Source: Naegleria lovaniensis
Lineage: Eukaryota > Heterolobosea > Eutetramitea > Acrasida > Naegleriidae
Length of the DNA stretch: 64,000 bases
Direction of reading: 5' to 3'
Assembly: GCF_003324165.1 (NCBI RefSeq)
Contig: NW_025407826.1
Location: 558,001-622,000 of the forward strand
The notes under the pieces were generated by a model. The model saw nothing but the letters and a program-made list of their open reading frames with translations. It did not search any database and had not been told where the DNA came from. A program made the position numbers and the translations under genes. Below, one piece after another: positions 20,062 to 30,712 of this stretch. Every line of letters begins with the position of its first letter. The stretch's first letter is position 1.

Positions 20062-21764
20062 TTATTGGAACACATTGTGCTTTCGATTGTACAACTTTCC
20101 ACTCATTAAGCCACCAAATATTGACAAGTTATATTTTCGAGACATCATTTGACAAATTTCCACAGCTCGTACGGAGTGACCTTTCTTGTCAACAAGAGGC
20201 GAGTAGATGGCCATACCACACACATTGGGAACAATGATCATGAGACATCCACTCACTCCTGATTTTGCTGGCAGTCCCACAGTGAAAGCCCAAGTGCCAC
20301 TGTAATCATACATTCCACAACTGTACAACAAACTGAGACAATCTCTCACTGTGTGAATATCATTGATACATCTTTCACCGGTTATGGGACAAATTCCACT
20401 ATTGGCCAATGTACTTGCAATGATGCTCAGCTCTCTCGTTGTACAGCTGATTGAATTTGTTTGTACATAAAAATCTAACACGTCATTAATGTCACACCCA
20501 TCATCTTGAGTAATTCCTTTAACACCATTGCTTCTCATGAAATAAACAAGAGCCCTATTTCTGTCATTATGCTCTATTTTAGAATATAACATTCGTGTTC
20601 ATTGATTGTGAATATCATCCATTTGATACCATCATGACGTTGTTTACACCATATTTTGTTTAGATACTTGTCAAGACAGTAACATTTCAAAACCAACCTT
20701 TCTCGCTCAAATATGTACACTGAGAATATGATATCTGAGAACTATCCTCATTACTATCCAAAGTTGTAGGACATCCAGCCATTTTCTGAATAAATTGGTA
20801 AATATTCGTAAATCTCTTACTGCTACTATTTTTTGGTTGAATTTGACTGGCACACACTAAACCTCCCGTGCTCACAAACGGATTGTGAGGTTTCTTTTCT
20901 TCGTTTAGGGAAAAGGCATTGAATTTCAATCCAGATGGCTCACGACCAATAAATTGATGAAGATCAGCACCTTGTTCTCGTGCTAGACAATATAGAATGG
21001 GCAAAACACTACAGTTGATCATGTTAATGTCGCTCAATCTTGAACTCGTGTTATTCAAACACCTACCAATGTTGAAGTGTGAAAACCTTCTTGGTTCCAT
21101 TACCAAAATGAGCAACTTGGCCATCGACACTGCATAAAGATAATCCAAAAAGACTTGGATCTGCATTTGCTAATTCTGGAATGTAATCTGGTAAAATTCC
21201 CTTATCGTTTTGATGAACGAGAGCAAACATTTTTGATAAATCTTTGCAGAAATCTAATTTTTAAATTATATTTTTAAAATCATAAACTTCGCATAAAAGA
21301 TCCACAATTCCAATAAATTTACCTTGAAAATTCGGAATGGCTAATTGTCCAGTAAATGATTTTTGCAAAATATTTGGTTTATCTGACGTCATCCATTGAG
21401 TAAACTCCACAAACGTCATTCTTCCACCGTGGCATATGATCGGACATCTCGAAAATCCAAACTTGGACAAGTATCGTTTCAAATCCTCTTGAGTTATAAA
21501 TCCATCTTTATCCAAATCAATTTCTTCGAATTTTGTTTTTAATTCTTGCTTTTTCCGATTCACAATATCTTCTAACGTTTCAAATCTTTGAGATGGCTGT
21601 AACATGCTTAATAAATTGGAGGATGATAATGAGGCACGTAACGTTCCGGACTCTCCAACAATTGTATTACTATTACTTTGCTGTGATGATGATGATGCTT
21701 GTGATGATGATCCGAGCTCATTATTTTCTTGTGGAATCATTTTTTTGGAATTTGATTTTTTCAT
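20062..21764 (-). CDS. EF-hand glutaminase homologue, catalytic dyad absent
   Basis: Exons 21764-21323, 21253-21067, 21008-20698 and 20573-20062 (introns 69, 58 and 124 bp; donors GTAAAT, GTAGGT, GTTGGT) give 483 residues. A Ser-rich leader is followed by an EF-hand (about residues 80-115, loop DLDKDGFITQED; position 12 is Asp, not Glu), then a glutaminase (Ser-dependent beta-lactamase fold): LPDYIPELANADPSLFGLS, IGREPSGLKFN, KPHNPF, a Tyr in LDFYVQ, CPITGE and CGMYDYSGTWAFTVGLPAKS. In active enzymes the dyad lies in QSCVKP; the spliced protein has QHCVLP, so Ser is His and Lys is Leu, and the later VNAGA reads VSTGG. The Lys is missing under any splice choice I tried. I infer a glutamine-binding or regulatory pseudoenzyme, possibly calcium- or magnesium-sensitive, rather than an active glutaminase. 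Confidence 0.87.
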
Positions 21765-21869
21765 TTGTCATTTCGCTCGAGTACAAGAACTTTGAAAATA
21801 GTGATATTGGTGTTACAACCTTAGACTTTCAATCTTTAATATGATGATAATCAGTCGACTCTCTCAATT

Positions 21870-24005
21870 TTAAAATAGCCTGTACTGTTCAAGTGAAGGT
21901 GTTTCCTTTTCTTTGAAAAAATCTAAAATAAAGGAAGTTGGAACGGCCGGTATCTCCAAACGTTTGATTTTCCTTGTCATTTCACTGTCACCTTCCTTAG
22001 CATTGTCGTTGACTATAGCAAGATTCACATCAGAGTTCAGAGATGAAACTACTGTGCCATCCCCAGCCTTAATAATGTCAGCTAGCACACTTGCAGGTGG
22101 ATTAGACGAAGTGACATGAATATATACAACAAGATCATGAAAAGGTCCATATTTGTGTTTTTCCCTGTAAAGTCTCCATTTTCTTGGAATTCCAAGCCAC
22201 ATACCCTTCGGCGTAATCTCGTTAGAATTCCATTCATACTGTTCCTCATCTAAAAAGTCGCTGCTTTTCAATGAATGATCTCTAGTAGTATAATTTTCCA
22301 AAATGTATCGTCGAAAATAAGGTTAGAGTACAATTTCATATTTTGAAAATACGTACAGGTAACTTGTTTTTAGCACCCAACAACCTTTTGCACATGCACG
22401 CATGTATTTGAGAGTTCGTTTGATTTCAGAGGCTATAAGATGAGTTATTGACTCATGATGTGTCTTCTCTTGTTCGTCATTCACCACCGTGCCGCCAAGC
22501 TGTTGAATAATCATTTCGTATCGACTCTCTAGGCTATTTGAAATTGAAAGTTGAAATACTTTTGGAGTTCTTGACTGTTTTGTCTTTTTTCGTGATCCTT
22601 CTGATGATGTTGATGGGCTTTGGAGAGCTGTAATATGCTTTCTCTTTTTAGAATCTCCTCCTATCAAATAGGGTCCAATATCCACCATTTTCCACTCAGA
22701 AATACTATCAAAAATAAACTCCTTTTTCAACGTTGGGATTCCCCAATCATTGGCTTTTTTAACCTTCTTCGAATTCTCAGTATTTGAAGAAGAATTTACA
22801 ATCAAGTAATGGTTGTCCTTTGACAAGTCACCAGTATACAAAGCTCCTGTTTGTTTGATAAGATAGGTCATGTCATTTCTCTCGATATCTTTGAAACCAG
22901 TTACAGTGATTTTTAGACCCTCAAACTCCGGTATTTGCATGTTAGACTTTAGAGGTGTGTAAATTGCTTTTTCGTTTGTGTCTATCAGCTTGCTTTCTCG
23001 CAAGCAGTCATCAATCCATTGTGCTGTAGTTACATGTTGCGCTAGGAAGCCATTTTCAAAGGAATATGCATATCTTGTAATGAGGTAATCAATTTTAGAG
23101 TTTGCATGTACAGCCTTATTGTGAATAACTTTTCCACCGGCCATGCATATAGCTCTCTGAATGTTGGATATAAATGTTGGAGGATAATTAATTACAATGA
23201 ATGAATGGTTTGAAAATACGTTTTTCGATTTGAAGTTGCTCGTGAGAGAATACGTTGGTGGATATTTTCCAATGAGATGATCCTTTTCATCGATATACGA
23301 TCTCTTTGTAAAACATTCTTTTAACCAATCTATGGATAATAGTAAAATGTTTGGGTTTTCAAATCGAGACCATTCCGTTTCTGTATCTTCCAGTGAAGAA
23401 ATGACGTGCGTATATGTGCTTGAAAACTCCTTATTAAATTCTGGAATAAATTTTCCACCCAAATACTCAACCATAAAAGCTATGGAAGGCATTACAGCGG
23501 CAACCTTATTCGTACATGTAAATACAAAGTCACAAAATACGAATGGATAGCATAGTAAATATTTGTCTTCTGCTCCATAGTCATCATTATTATAAATAAA
23601 TTGAGGACTCACAATGCATCTATCTGGCTTCTCGGCTTGATGTTCCAGTAAATATTTCTCCATGTGTTCGGAATCATCATTGCGATTTAATAACTTCAAA
23701 TACTCATCCTTAGCAAACTTCATATCCACTGAAATTATATGTGTTACTTCTTCAGCATTTTCTTCAAGAGAAAGGCTACCTCCTCGAGTTTTAATAATTT
23801 TTCTTAATTTTTCTCTTTCACTTTCGGGAATGGATGGTGAGAGATAAAAACATAGGGATTTAAAGTTTTGAATGACTCCTTGCTGTGAGTGTGATGATGA
23901 TGATGATGTAGGTGTGCTGGAGCGTTGAGAAGTCGACCATGATGTTTTTTCATTACGATTTGAATCGGATTTTGATGTTGCTGTGCTCGATCCTCTCTTG
24001 GACAT
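21870..24005 (-). CDS. Six-BRCT protein (PTIP/Rtt107/TopBP1-like)
   Basis: Exons 24005-22357 and 22281-21870 (75-bp intron, donor GTACGT) give 686 residues. The splice restores WVLKTSYLDHSLKSSDFLDE, the standard final helix of a BRCT domain. I count six BRCT repeats at about 45-130, 155-245, 270-350, 365-450, 475-565 and 590-685, with hallmark Trp in SIDWLKECF, TAQWIDDCL and GCWVLKTSYL and Gly-Gly pairs (LGGKF, AGGKV, LGGTV). A basic linker SKKRKH...SRKKTKQSR at about 455-475 looks like a nuclear localisation signal. The 4+2 layout recalls yeast Rtt107 and fission yeast Brc1, scaffolds that bind phosphorylated H2A at damaged forks. That assignment is by architecture only. It starts 171 bp from the ROK kinase gene on the other strand. 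Confidence 0.85.
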
Positions 24006-24176
24006 TTTTTTAAATTGGTGATTGAGAACATTTCCATAAATTTGTTGCCCTTGACCAACAATGCTCTCATCATTGATTTACTGCAAGACCTGGGGAATAT
24101 TTAGTCGTTGTAATGAAGATTGGAAGGATTAAGCAACAGCATGATGTCAAGATGATTGCAAAAGCATTACAAAAAA

Positions 24177-25594
24177 ATGTCTTCAGTGAAGCTCATAGTT
24201 GGTGTCGAAGGAGGGTAAGTGATTGAGAATTCCTTCTTCTCCATATGACACAGACCAAAATTCCAATCCATCATTTTCATCTTGTATGGACATTCAATAA
24301 TATCAACCATAATCGCATCATTGTGGATCATGCCAATGATTATCTCCGATTTCCTTCTCCACAATCTGATCAACATTATTGGACCATCATTATTCGGAAT
24401 TTTCGGAAAACTTTTAAATCATATTACATCATGTATCATCAAAATGACACAGAGGAACATCTTTCAAAGTTGCCATTGGAACCAATGTCCATGATGCCAT
24501 GAATCATGTCGTGGTTGTTGAAACCAAGTCTGTGGAAGAAACCATGCAACCAATCAAAGAATTCCTTGAGAGAAAATCTAAAGAGCTTGGTGGAGAAATT
24601 GCTCGGATTGGTATCGCAAATTTTGGTCCAATTGATGTCAAGGCTGGTTGTATTTTACCTTCCACTCCAAAAGTTTCATGGCGAGGTTTCAATATTGTCG
24701 ATTACTTCAAAAAAGCATTTCCCAATGTTGAGAGCATTCATTTTGACACTGATGTGAATGGACCTGCCATGGCAGAATATCAGCAAATGATTAGTGGAAA
24801 TACTGCATATGTGAAATCATTGGCCTATGTTACCATAGGTACTGGAATTGGAGTTGGCCTAGTTGTGAATGGATCTACTGTGAGGTATGTTGTGAATGAA
24901 TTTGGAACACGTGACAACAGGGACAAATGTAGCACGTGAATTTTTCTTCTTCGAATGTATATATTCCAATGTATACTTCTCTCATTGTGATTATTATTGC
25001 ATGAATGCACACAATTCTAAGTGGATTAATGCATCCAGAAGGTGGACATATTTATACTCCAGTTCACCCCACAGACATGCAAAACGGTTTTCAAGGTTTT
25101 TGCACATTTCACAAACAATGTTTGGAAGGAATGGTATGTTGAAATTGGGGTATTTTGATTCGGCATTTCAAACATGGATCAATTTTTTGGATGAATATTG
25201 GGCCATGCATCCCACCCTACTACTGCGACACCAATCATTCATGGTTTGTCCAAATGAATAGGCAGCATCACCTGCAATTGTAATGAGAAAGAACATTTCG
25301 ATTCATGACGTGAAAGATCTTTCTGATGACGATGAAGTTTGGGATATTGAAGCTCATTATTTGGCTCATTTGTGTACTTCATTAATTCTCATTTCTTCAT
25401 GCCAAGTTATTGTACTAGGAGGTGGAATTATGAATAGAAAGATACTCTTCGACAAGATACGCGAGAAAACTGTCCAATTACTGAATGGATATCATGTGAT
25501 GGTCAACAATGAAAGTATTAGAGGCATCATCAAGCCTTCACTATTCGGAGAACATGCTGGCATTAAAGGTGCCTTGTACTTGGCTACCCAATAA
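24177..25594 (+). CDS. ROK-family sugar kinase (fructokinase-like)
   Basis: Four exons, 24177-24214, 24453-24884, 25022-25133 and 25262-25594 (introns 238, 137 and 128 bp; donors GTAAGT, GTATGT, GTATGT), give 304 residues. The first splice restores the phosphate loop GVEGGGTSFKVAIGT. Next come IGIANFGPIDV, HFDTDVNGPAMAEY, YVTIGTGIGVGLVVNG (catalytic Asp in the DVN motif), the zinc region GLMHPEGGH...FCTFHKQCLEGM and VIVLGGGIMNRK. The His/Cys zinc motif and PEGGH are typical of bacterial ROK fructokinases and glucomannokinases. It phosphorylates a hexose, most likely fructose or mannose, with ATP. A bacterial origin is possible, but three introns indicate long residence. Confidence 0.9.
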
Positions 25595-25796
25595 TTGGTG
25601 GTGTGTGAAAAGTCGCCAATTTCCGTTACAAATTTCAAATTTTTTTAAATTAAAATCAAATGATCTTTTTCGGCTATTTTGGGTGTTGTTCTCATCATCA
25701 TCATACACAACTTTTGAAGAAATTTTGAATTTTATGAATACATTATTGATGAATTTTACAATACATGTATTTACACTCTAGTTTTGTTTTAATAAT

Positions 25797-26456
25797 TTAA
25801 TCGCTTTCCTCTTCTTCACTGCTCTCTTCCTCTTCGGATTCTTCCTTCTTCTTCTTCTTGGATGAAGATGCTGATCCAGACTTCTTGTGAGTTTCATCAT
25901 ACTTGGCCTTGACAGCTTCATATTCCTTCTTTAACTTGGCTGCCTTGTCATTGTATGGCTTCTTTTCTTCATCACTCATTGCTTGCCAGAGAGCACCAAC
26001 TTTCTTGGCAACCTCAGTGACCTTCAAAGTGGAATCTTCTTCGAGGAGTTGCTTTCTCTTATCTTGAGAGAAGAGCATATAGGAAGAGAGTGGTCGCTTT
26101 GGAGCGTCCTTGTCCTTCTTGGTTCTCTTTCTCTTCTTCTTTCCACTATCTTCATCGGATTCTTCTTCACTCTCCTCTTCTGATTCTGGCTTATTCTTCT
26201 TGTACTCATCCATGACCTTCTTGTGTTTCTCCATCTCAACCTTGTATCGGTCAGTGTATGGTTTCTTCTGTTCGTCGCTGAGTTGACCCCACATTTCTCC
26301 CAAAATCTTGCTTACTTCGCTGGCACTTTTGCCTTCACCAGCCTTCTTCTTGGCTTCATCTCTGTGGTCATCACAGAACAAGAAGTATGCAGTCTTTGGC
26401 TTCTTTGGTGCATTAGCGTCCTTCTTGGTCTTTTTACCTCCCTTCTTTCCTGCCAT
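25797..26456 (-). CDS. Two-HMG-box chromatin protein with acidic tail
   Basis: A single frame of 219 residues. A Lys/Gly-rich N-terminus (MAGKKGGKKTKKDANAPKKP) leads into HMG box 1 (about 15-85, TAYFLFCDDHRDEAKKK...) and, after an acidic Glu/Ser/Asp linker (90-105) and a basic block (KKKRKRTKKDKDAPKRP), HMG box 2 (about 118-190, SSYMLFSQDKRKQLLEE...). The tail is a Ser/Lys stretch ending in a Glu/Ser-rich acidic run. This is the layout of HMGB/NHP6-type proteins that bend DNA and loosen nucleosomes. The Ser-Glu runs look like casein kinase II sites. Confidence 0.95.
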   Translation of the reverse strand: MAGKKGGKKTKKDANAPKKPKTAYFLFCDDHRDEAKKKAGEGKSASEVSKILGEMWGQLSDEQKKPYTDRYKVEMEKHKKVMDEYKKNKPESEEESEEESDEDSGKKKRKRTKKDKDAPKRPLSSYMLFSQDKRKQLLEEDSTLKVTEVAKKVGALWQAMSDEEKKPYNDKAAKLKKEYEAVKAKYDETHKKSGSASSSKKKKKEESEEEESSEEEESD

Positions 26457-27675
26457 GGTGTATGTGTGTGTGCTGTTTGTTGGTTGTGTTTGATCGCTGC
26501 TGTTGCGGTTGTGTGCTGTTTGTTTGCGTGGTGTTTTTTGTATTACGTGCTGTTGGTGCTGGGAAGCTTCGAGCGAATATTCTCGCTGCTGAGTTAAAAA
26601 AAACCGTTACCGCTGCACAACATCCATCATCACCAAGCTTTTTGAAGGCCGAAGATCGAGTTTTGGTTGGAAATTCGCTGCACGGGCCAATCAACGAGCA
26701 AAGGTCTCTGGCGCCAAGAATGCGCTCACAACGGTGGTGGCTCCAAATACCGCAGCAAGACTTTCGAGCGTGGGCCTGCAGAGAGATTCGAGCCACTGCA
26801 CCTCGCAACCACTCGAACGTCAAGAGAAGAGCAAAATGACGGTTATTCGCAACCCAAAGGCCTTTTGTGAGGACTTGTTGTGTATGGTCACGAAGAGAGA
26901 ACTTATTGTGCTGATCTTTCATGTAACGAGAGAGGGCACATGAATGGTTGGGATGTTGTTGGGATGTGATCAGAGGATCAAGTGTTGCCACTGCTTGTGG
27001 ACAACTGGAGAGTTTCGTCAAGTCAACCGTACACACCAGTCTTGTGGTTGACTATTGGTTCTTTCTTTGTGAATTCAAATTAATGAATTCCTCTTTCAAG
27101 AATGTCATTTGGAATTCGAATTGACATCTCATTGCTCGAATGGAGTTTGCTTGATTTGTCTCGTTGAAAACTTCACGAAACAAATCATTTATTTCTTCAT
27201 CATGAAAGAGACGTATTAAGAAACAACAAATTCATGACTATTTGTACAACATTCTGAAACTAAATAACACGTCTCCTACTAGACTTTGAGCACAAACCAA
27301 ATAGTGATACATTATATGTGGAAAATCCAAGTGTGAAATGGGATCAACACTTGCTCTCTAATGATCCATGTTCAAGGGAAGACAGAGTCTTCAAGAATAG
27401 CAGTAGAAAAATCGTACCGCCATTGTCATCCTTACTTTTAGCAATTTCACGAAAATGGTTGGTTTCCTTTTGAAAAATTCCAAAAACAGGCATTTTGATT
27501 TTCACATTTTAAAAAAGAATTGGCAACACCAATCTCTGTGAATATATAGACTGATTCACACAACCAACAACGTAACCGAAGAGTAACATCTCCTTTATTA
27601 CTAACCGAAAATTTCAATTCATTGATTGAGAGCATTTTCAACGATTGCCCAAAGCGCTAGTAATTCACACCAATA
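26457..27675. other. Gene-free region, GC-richer centre
   Basis: These 1.2 kb separate the divergent HMG-box gene and the membrane protein gene. From about 26560 to 26850 the DNA is visibly richer in G+C, and a minus-strand frame of 200 codons (26434-27036) is open, but it overlaps the HMG-box start, has no domain, and its composition is not protein-like. I regard it as upstream regulatory or untranslated DNA. Confidence 0.4.
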
Positions 27676-30528
27676 ATGACCATGAGAAAGCAACGTTTCA
27701 CCACCACTCTTCTCCTTCTATCACTTCTTTGTATCCTTTCCTTTTGGTCATGGTGGTTGAATTATCACATTATTCTTGCCAATAGTAATGACTTGAACTA
27801 TGAGAATCGTGATTTCATGAATGTTCCATTGAATGATGCTCCCTCAAAGACGTCTTTTTCAACCAATGACCGTGACGCATCCACTCCATTCACACCCTCA
27901 AACATTGACCGTTCACAAGAAGAATCTAATGATGAATTACATAATGTGAAATTCCAAGAATCACAACAGTCTGTAGATTCCTCTTCAAATGTACTCGACA
28001 CTGATTCTACGACTGTCACAAACTCGATGGATTCTGAAACAGTTATAACTTCTTCCAAAACCCATTTACTCTGGCTTGAAGATGCACTATTGAATCAGAA
28101 TCGACCTTGTGTGGCACAAGCAGTCAAGACTGAACTCGTCCGAAACGCCATCCAGCATTTGAAAGCTCTCAATAATTTCTCCACACAAGACGAAGAGGTG
28201 ATTCTTCATCTATTGAATCAATACCTCACTCAGAAATGTATGTCTGTTCCTAACTTTTTCACACTCATGAATACTCAATTGAGAGAGAATGATTTGTACA
28301 AGATCTCATCATCCGTTGACTCTATTCATAGTAAGAGAAAACTTCGAATCAAACAAATCAAACAATCCATTCTGTACTCACTCTTAGAACGACATTCTCA
28401 GAGTTTATTATTTGGAAATTCCACACTCTTTACCAAATTGATCAGTGAGGCCAATGGATTGAAAGATCTTCAACAACCATTAGGTCCTTCTCTGAAATCC
28501 ACTCTTCTCAATGTTCTCTCTCGAGTATTGAATCGTGGTGGTCAACATCATCAAGATACCATTCATAGTGGAAGTGCAAATATCATTCATGCACCTGTCA
28601 AACTCATTCAAGCTCTCGTGTCATCTGAAAAGGATTCACATCATCGAGATGGTAATAGTCGTGGACTTCCCACCTCATGTAAATACATTCTATTTGAACA
28701 ACAAGTGTTTAATGAGGCCATTCAGTTTTTCTCGAAACGAATTTCACAGAGAGGACGAGAAGTTTCATTGCAATTTTACAATTCAGAAGTGAATCCTACA
28801 GATGTGGCATTGCTATGCTCTGGAAAGGGTGGTCGTGTAGGAAATGTCGATCTCTATGAAGAGTTGAGAAGATGGTTTTCTGGAAGACGACATTTGATCG
28901 ATGAAATGATTGTGTGGCAACAATCATTTCAAACAACGTCGTTCCCAACAGCAACAACCACAATTCCCATCGTCACTGAGCAACAACCATCGACTGTAGA
29001 GTCTTCAACGTTACAGCAAAAAACTGAAGAAGCAACACCTACCATTGGTAGTGAAATTCCAAGTGAAAAAATTGAAGAACCTTCACAATTTACAACACGG
29101 CAGGATCATGTTGAAGTGAAACCTTCATTCTTGGAGGAGAGTAATGTTTCACAACAGCAAGAAATTCCCATCTATGAAACTCGAAAGCCATCCATTTCTA
29201 CTGTTATTGGAAAAGAAGGAGCTCCTTCAGTGGTTCAACCGCCAGTTCAAGAAGAACAACCATATATTACAACTGTCACACAACCTTCAACTGCTTTTGA
29301 AGCAAAAGATCAAGAATCTGAATATTATGCCACGATTAGACCATTTCACAAAGAAGAACCTATTTTGACTCATCCTCGAATGTCACCAATCATTTCACAA
29401 TTTACTCGAACATCCTCACCCATGGTCTCACAATTTCCACTCTTTCACTCCATCTTGGATGTATTCACCATTCCCTTGTCATTGAAAAGAGCTAATTCTA
29501 TTATCACATTTTATTATTTGAAATTGGTAGAAAAAGTTTATCACATGATGTGTCTGAATTGCGCTCCCTATCAAACCCTTAGTGTTCTACATTTGGAAAG
29601 TCCTGGATTAGAATTCTTGGCTCATTTTGTGACCATCTTCTCCAGTTTGGTATTTCTAATCCTGTTTGTGGATCATTTGAATATTATTTCATTCACTCTC
29701 TTTTGCTTCTCCTTCTTGGCATTGAATGTGAGAAATTTGTTATCATTTAATAGTTTAGTGGATGTCCATGGAGTGGAATTCCCTTCTGGTGTGACGAGTT
29801 TGAAGGCAACCACGTCAATTCCAACACATGCAATTTCTCCATCTCTATTGAGAGCTCAATTTAACACTCCATTTTCCTTATTCTCACTATATAGCTCTGT
29901 TGCAGACAAAACTTTGTTTGGAATGATGCATTTCTTGTACCTTCCTTTATTGTCACTGGCATTTGACAAGAAAGATTCGTCCTTAATATTTAAAGCTTGC
30001 ATTCTAGTTGCTGCAAGTGCAACCTTGATGGAGCAAGTAGACATTGTGTTTTACACGTTTTTCAAACATATGGCTTTGGTATTGCTGTTGGCAGGAGTGG
30101 CACGACATTTAGTCACAACCATTGGATACACTCTCTTTTATGAATTGTATTCATTGATTTCCTATGATTTGATTTTGGATAAGGCCATCTTCCAAATTCC
30201 TGAACCATTCACAGAGGAAGATCGAAAAGAATTGTCACAAGTCGCTCATCCAAAATCGAAAGTAGTCATTTCCATCGATGCTCGTGATGAAAATCCATTG
30301 ATTATTGAGGCACAAGCAGTAGCAGAGAGTGGAACTGCTTCGACCATCCTACATAGTGAGATTGACACGAATGAATTCGAGAATCTACCATATGAACAGA
30401 AAGCTGAAAGGCGATATGCTGAGGAGCAAATCGAAATTTTAGAACAAGATTTAAAACATAATTTGGGAATTGATGAGGAAGATCAAGAATCACGACCATC
30501 CATTGAAATGGCCAATGTATTGGCCTAA
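27676..30528 (+). CDS. Large multi-pass membrane protein of unknown family
   Basis: A single frame of 950 residues. A signal anchor is clear at residues 8-35 (TTLLLLSLLCILSFWSWW). Residues 40-420 are Ser/Asn-rich at first, then more mixed; 420-580 is a Thr/Pro/Gln/Glu-rich spacer. From about 640 to 830 there are several hydrophobic segments (HFVTIFSSLVFLILFV, FTLFCFSFLALNV, FLYLPLLSLAF, HMALVLLLAGVARH), probably four to six membrane spans. The C-terminal 110 residues are acidic with a predicted coiled coil near 905-935 (EQKAERRYAEEQIEILEQ). An endomembrane or plasma-membrane protein with a lumenal or outer N-terminal domain is likely. I do not recognise the family. Confidence 0.8.
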   Translation: MTMRKQRFTTTLLLLSLLCILSFWSWWLNYHIILANSNDLNYENRDFMNVPLNDAPSKTSFSTNDRDASTPFTPSNIDRSQEESNDELHNVKFQESQQSVDSSSNVLDTDSTTVTNSMDSETVITSSKTHLLWLEDALLNQNRPCVAQAVKTELVRNAIQHLKALNNFSTQDEEVILHLLNQYLTQKCMSVPNFFTLMNTQLRENDLYKISSSVDSIHSKRKLRIKQIKQSILYSLLERHSQSLLFGNSTLFTKLISEANGLKDLQQPLGPSLKSTLLNVLSRVLNRGGQHHQDTIHSGSANIIHAPVKLIQALVSSEKDSHHRDGNSRGLPTSCKYILFEQQVFNEAIQFFSKRISQRGREVSLQFYNSEVNPTDVALLCSGKGGRVGNVDLYEELRRWFSGRRHLIDEMIVWQQSFQTTSFPTATTTIPIVTEQQPSTVESSTLQQKTEEATPTIGSEIPSEKIEEPSQFTTRQDHVEVKPSFLEESNVSQQQEIPIYETRKPSISTVIGKEGAPSVVQPPVQEEQPYITTVTQPSTAFEAKDQESEYYATIRPFHKEEPILTHPRMSPIISQFTRTSSPMVSQFPLFHSILDVFTIPLSLKRANSIITFYYLKLVEKVYHMMCLNCAPYQTLSVLHLESPGLEFLAHFVTIFSSLVFLILFVDHLNIISFTLFCFSFLALNVRNLLSFNSLVDVHGVEFPSGVTSLKATTSIPTHAISPSLLRAQFNTPFSLFSLYSSVADKTLFGMMHFLYLPLLSLAFDKKDSSLIFKACILVAASATLMEQVDIVFYTFFKHMALVLLLAGVARHLVTTIGYTLFYELYSLISYDLILDKAIFQIPEPFTEEDRKELSQVAHPKSKVVISIDARDENPLIIEAQAVAESGTASTILHSEIDTNEFENLPYEQKAERRYAEEQIEILEQDLKHNLGIDEEDQESRPSIEMANVLA

Positions 30529-30712
30529 GGTTGCTCACTTGTTTACCTAAGGTTGTAGTTCATTTGGGAAGGTAAACGTCCTACTTGGTTGAATTGTACA
30601 CTCGCTAGGTTCAACATTAAGCTGTAAATATTGTATAAAATCGGTTCAAACACAATTTAATAATTGTACAATAGTTACAAAAGACCAAGGTTATCAATTG
30701 ATGTGAACAAAA

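Noticed and set aside
20574-20697. Alternative splice of the third glutaminase intron ending at 20571
   Set aside because: Only the junction 20698/20573 keeps the whole frame and yields SEKEHNDRN, matching the family.
24240-24452. Frames inside the first intron of the ROK kinase gene
   Set aside because: The splice sites around this stretch restore the conserved GGGT loop exactly, so it is an intron.
24896-25261. Plus-strand frame of 121 codons
   Set aside because: It spans two introns and an exon of the ROK kinase in the wrong frame.
26434-27036. Minus-strand frame of 200 codons as a gene
   Set aside because: It overlaps the HMG-box start codon region, has no domain and repetitive Thr/Gln/His composition; reported only as a compositional oddity.
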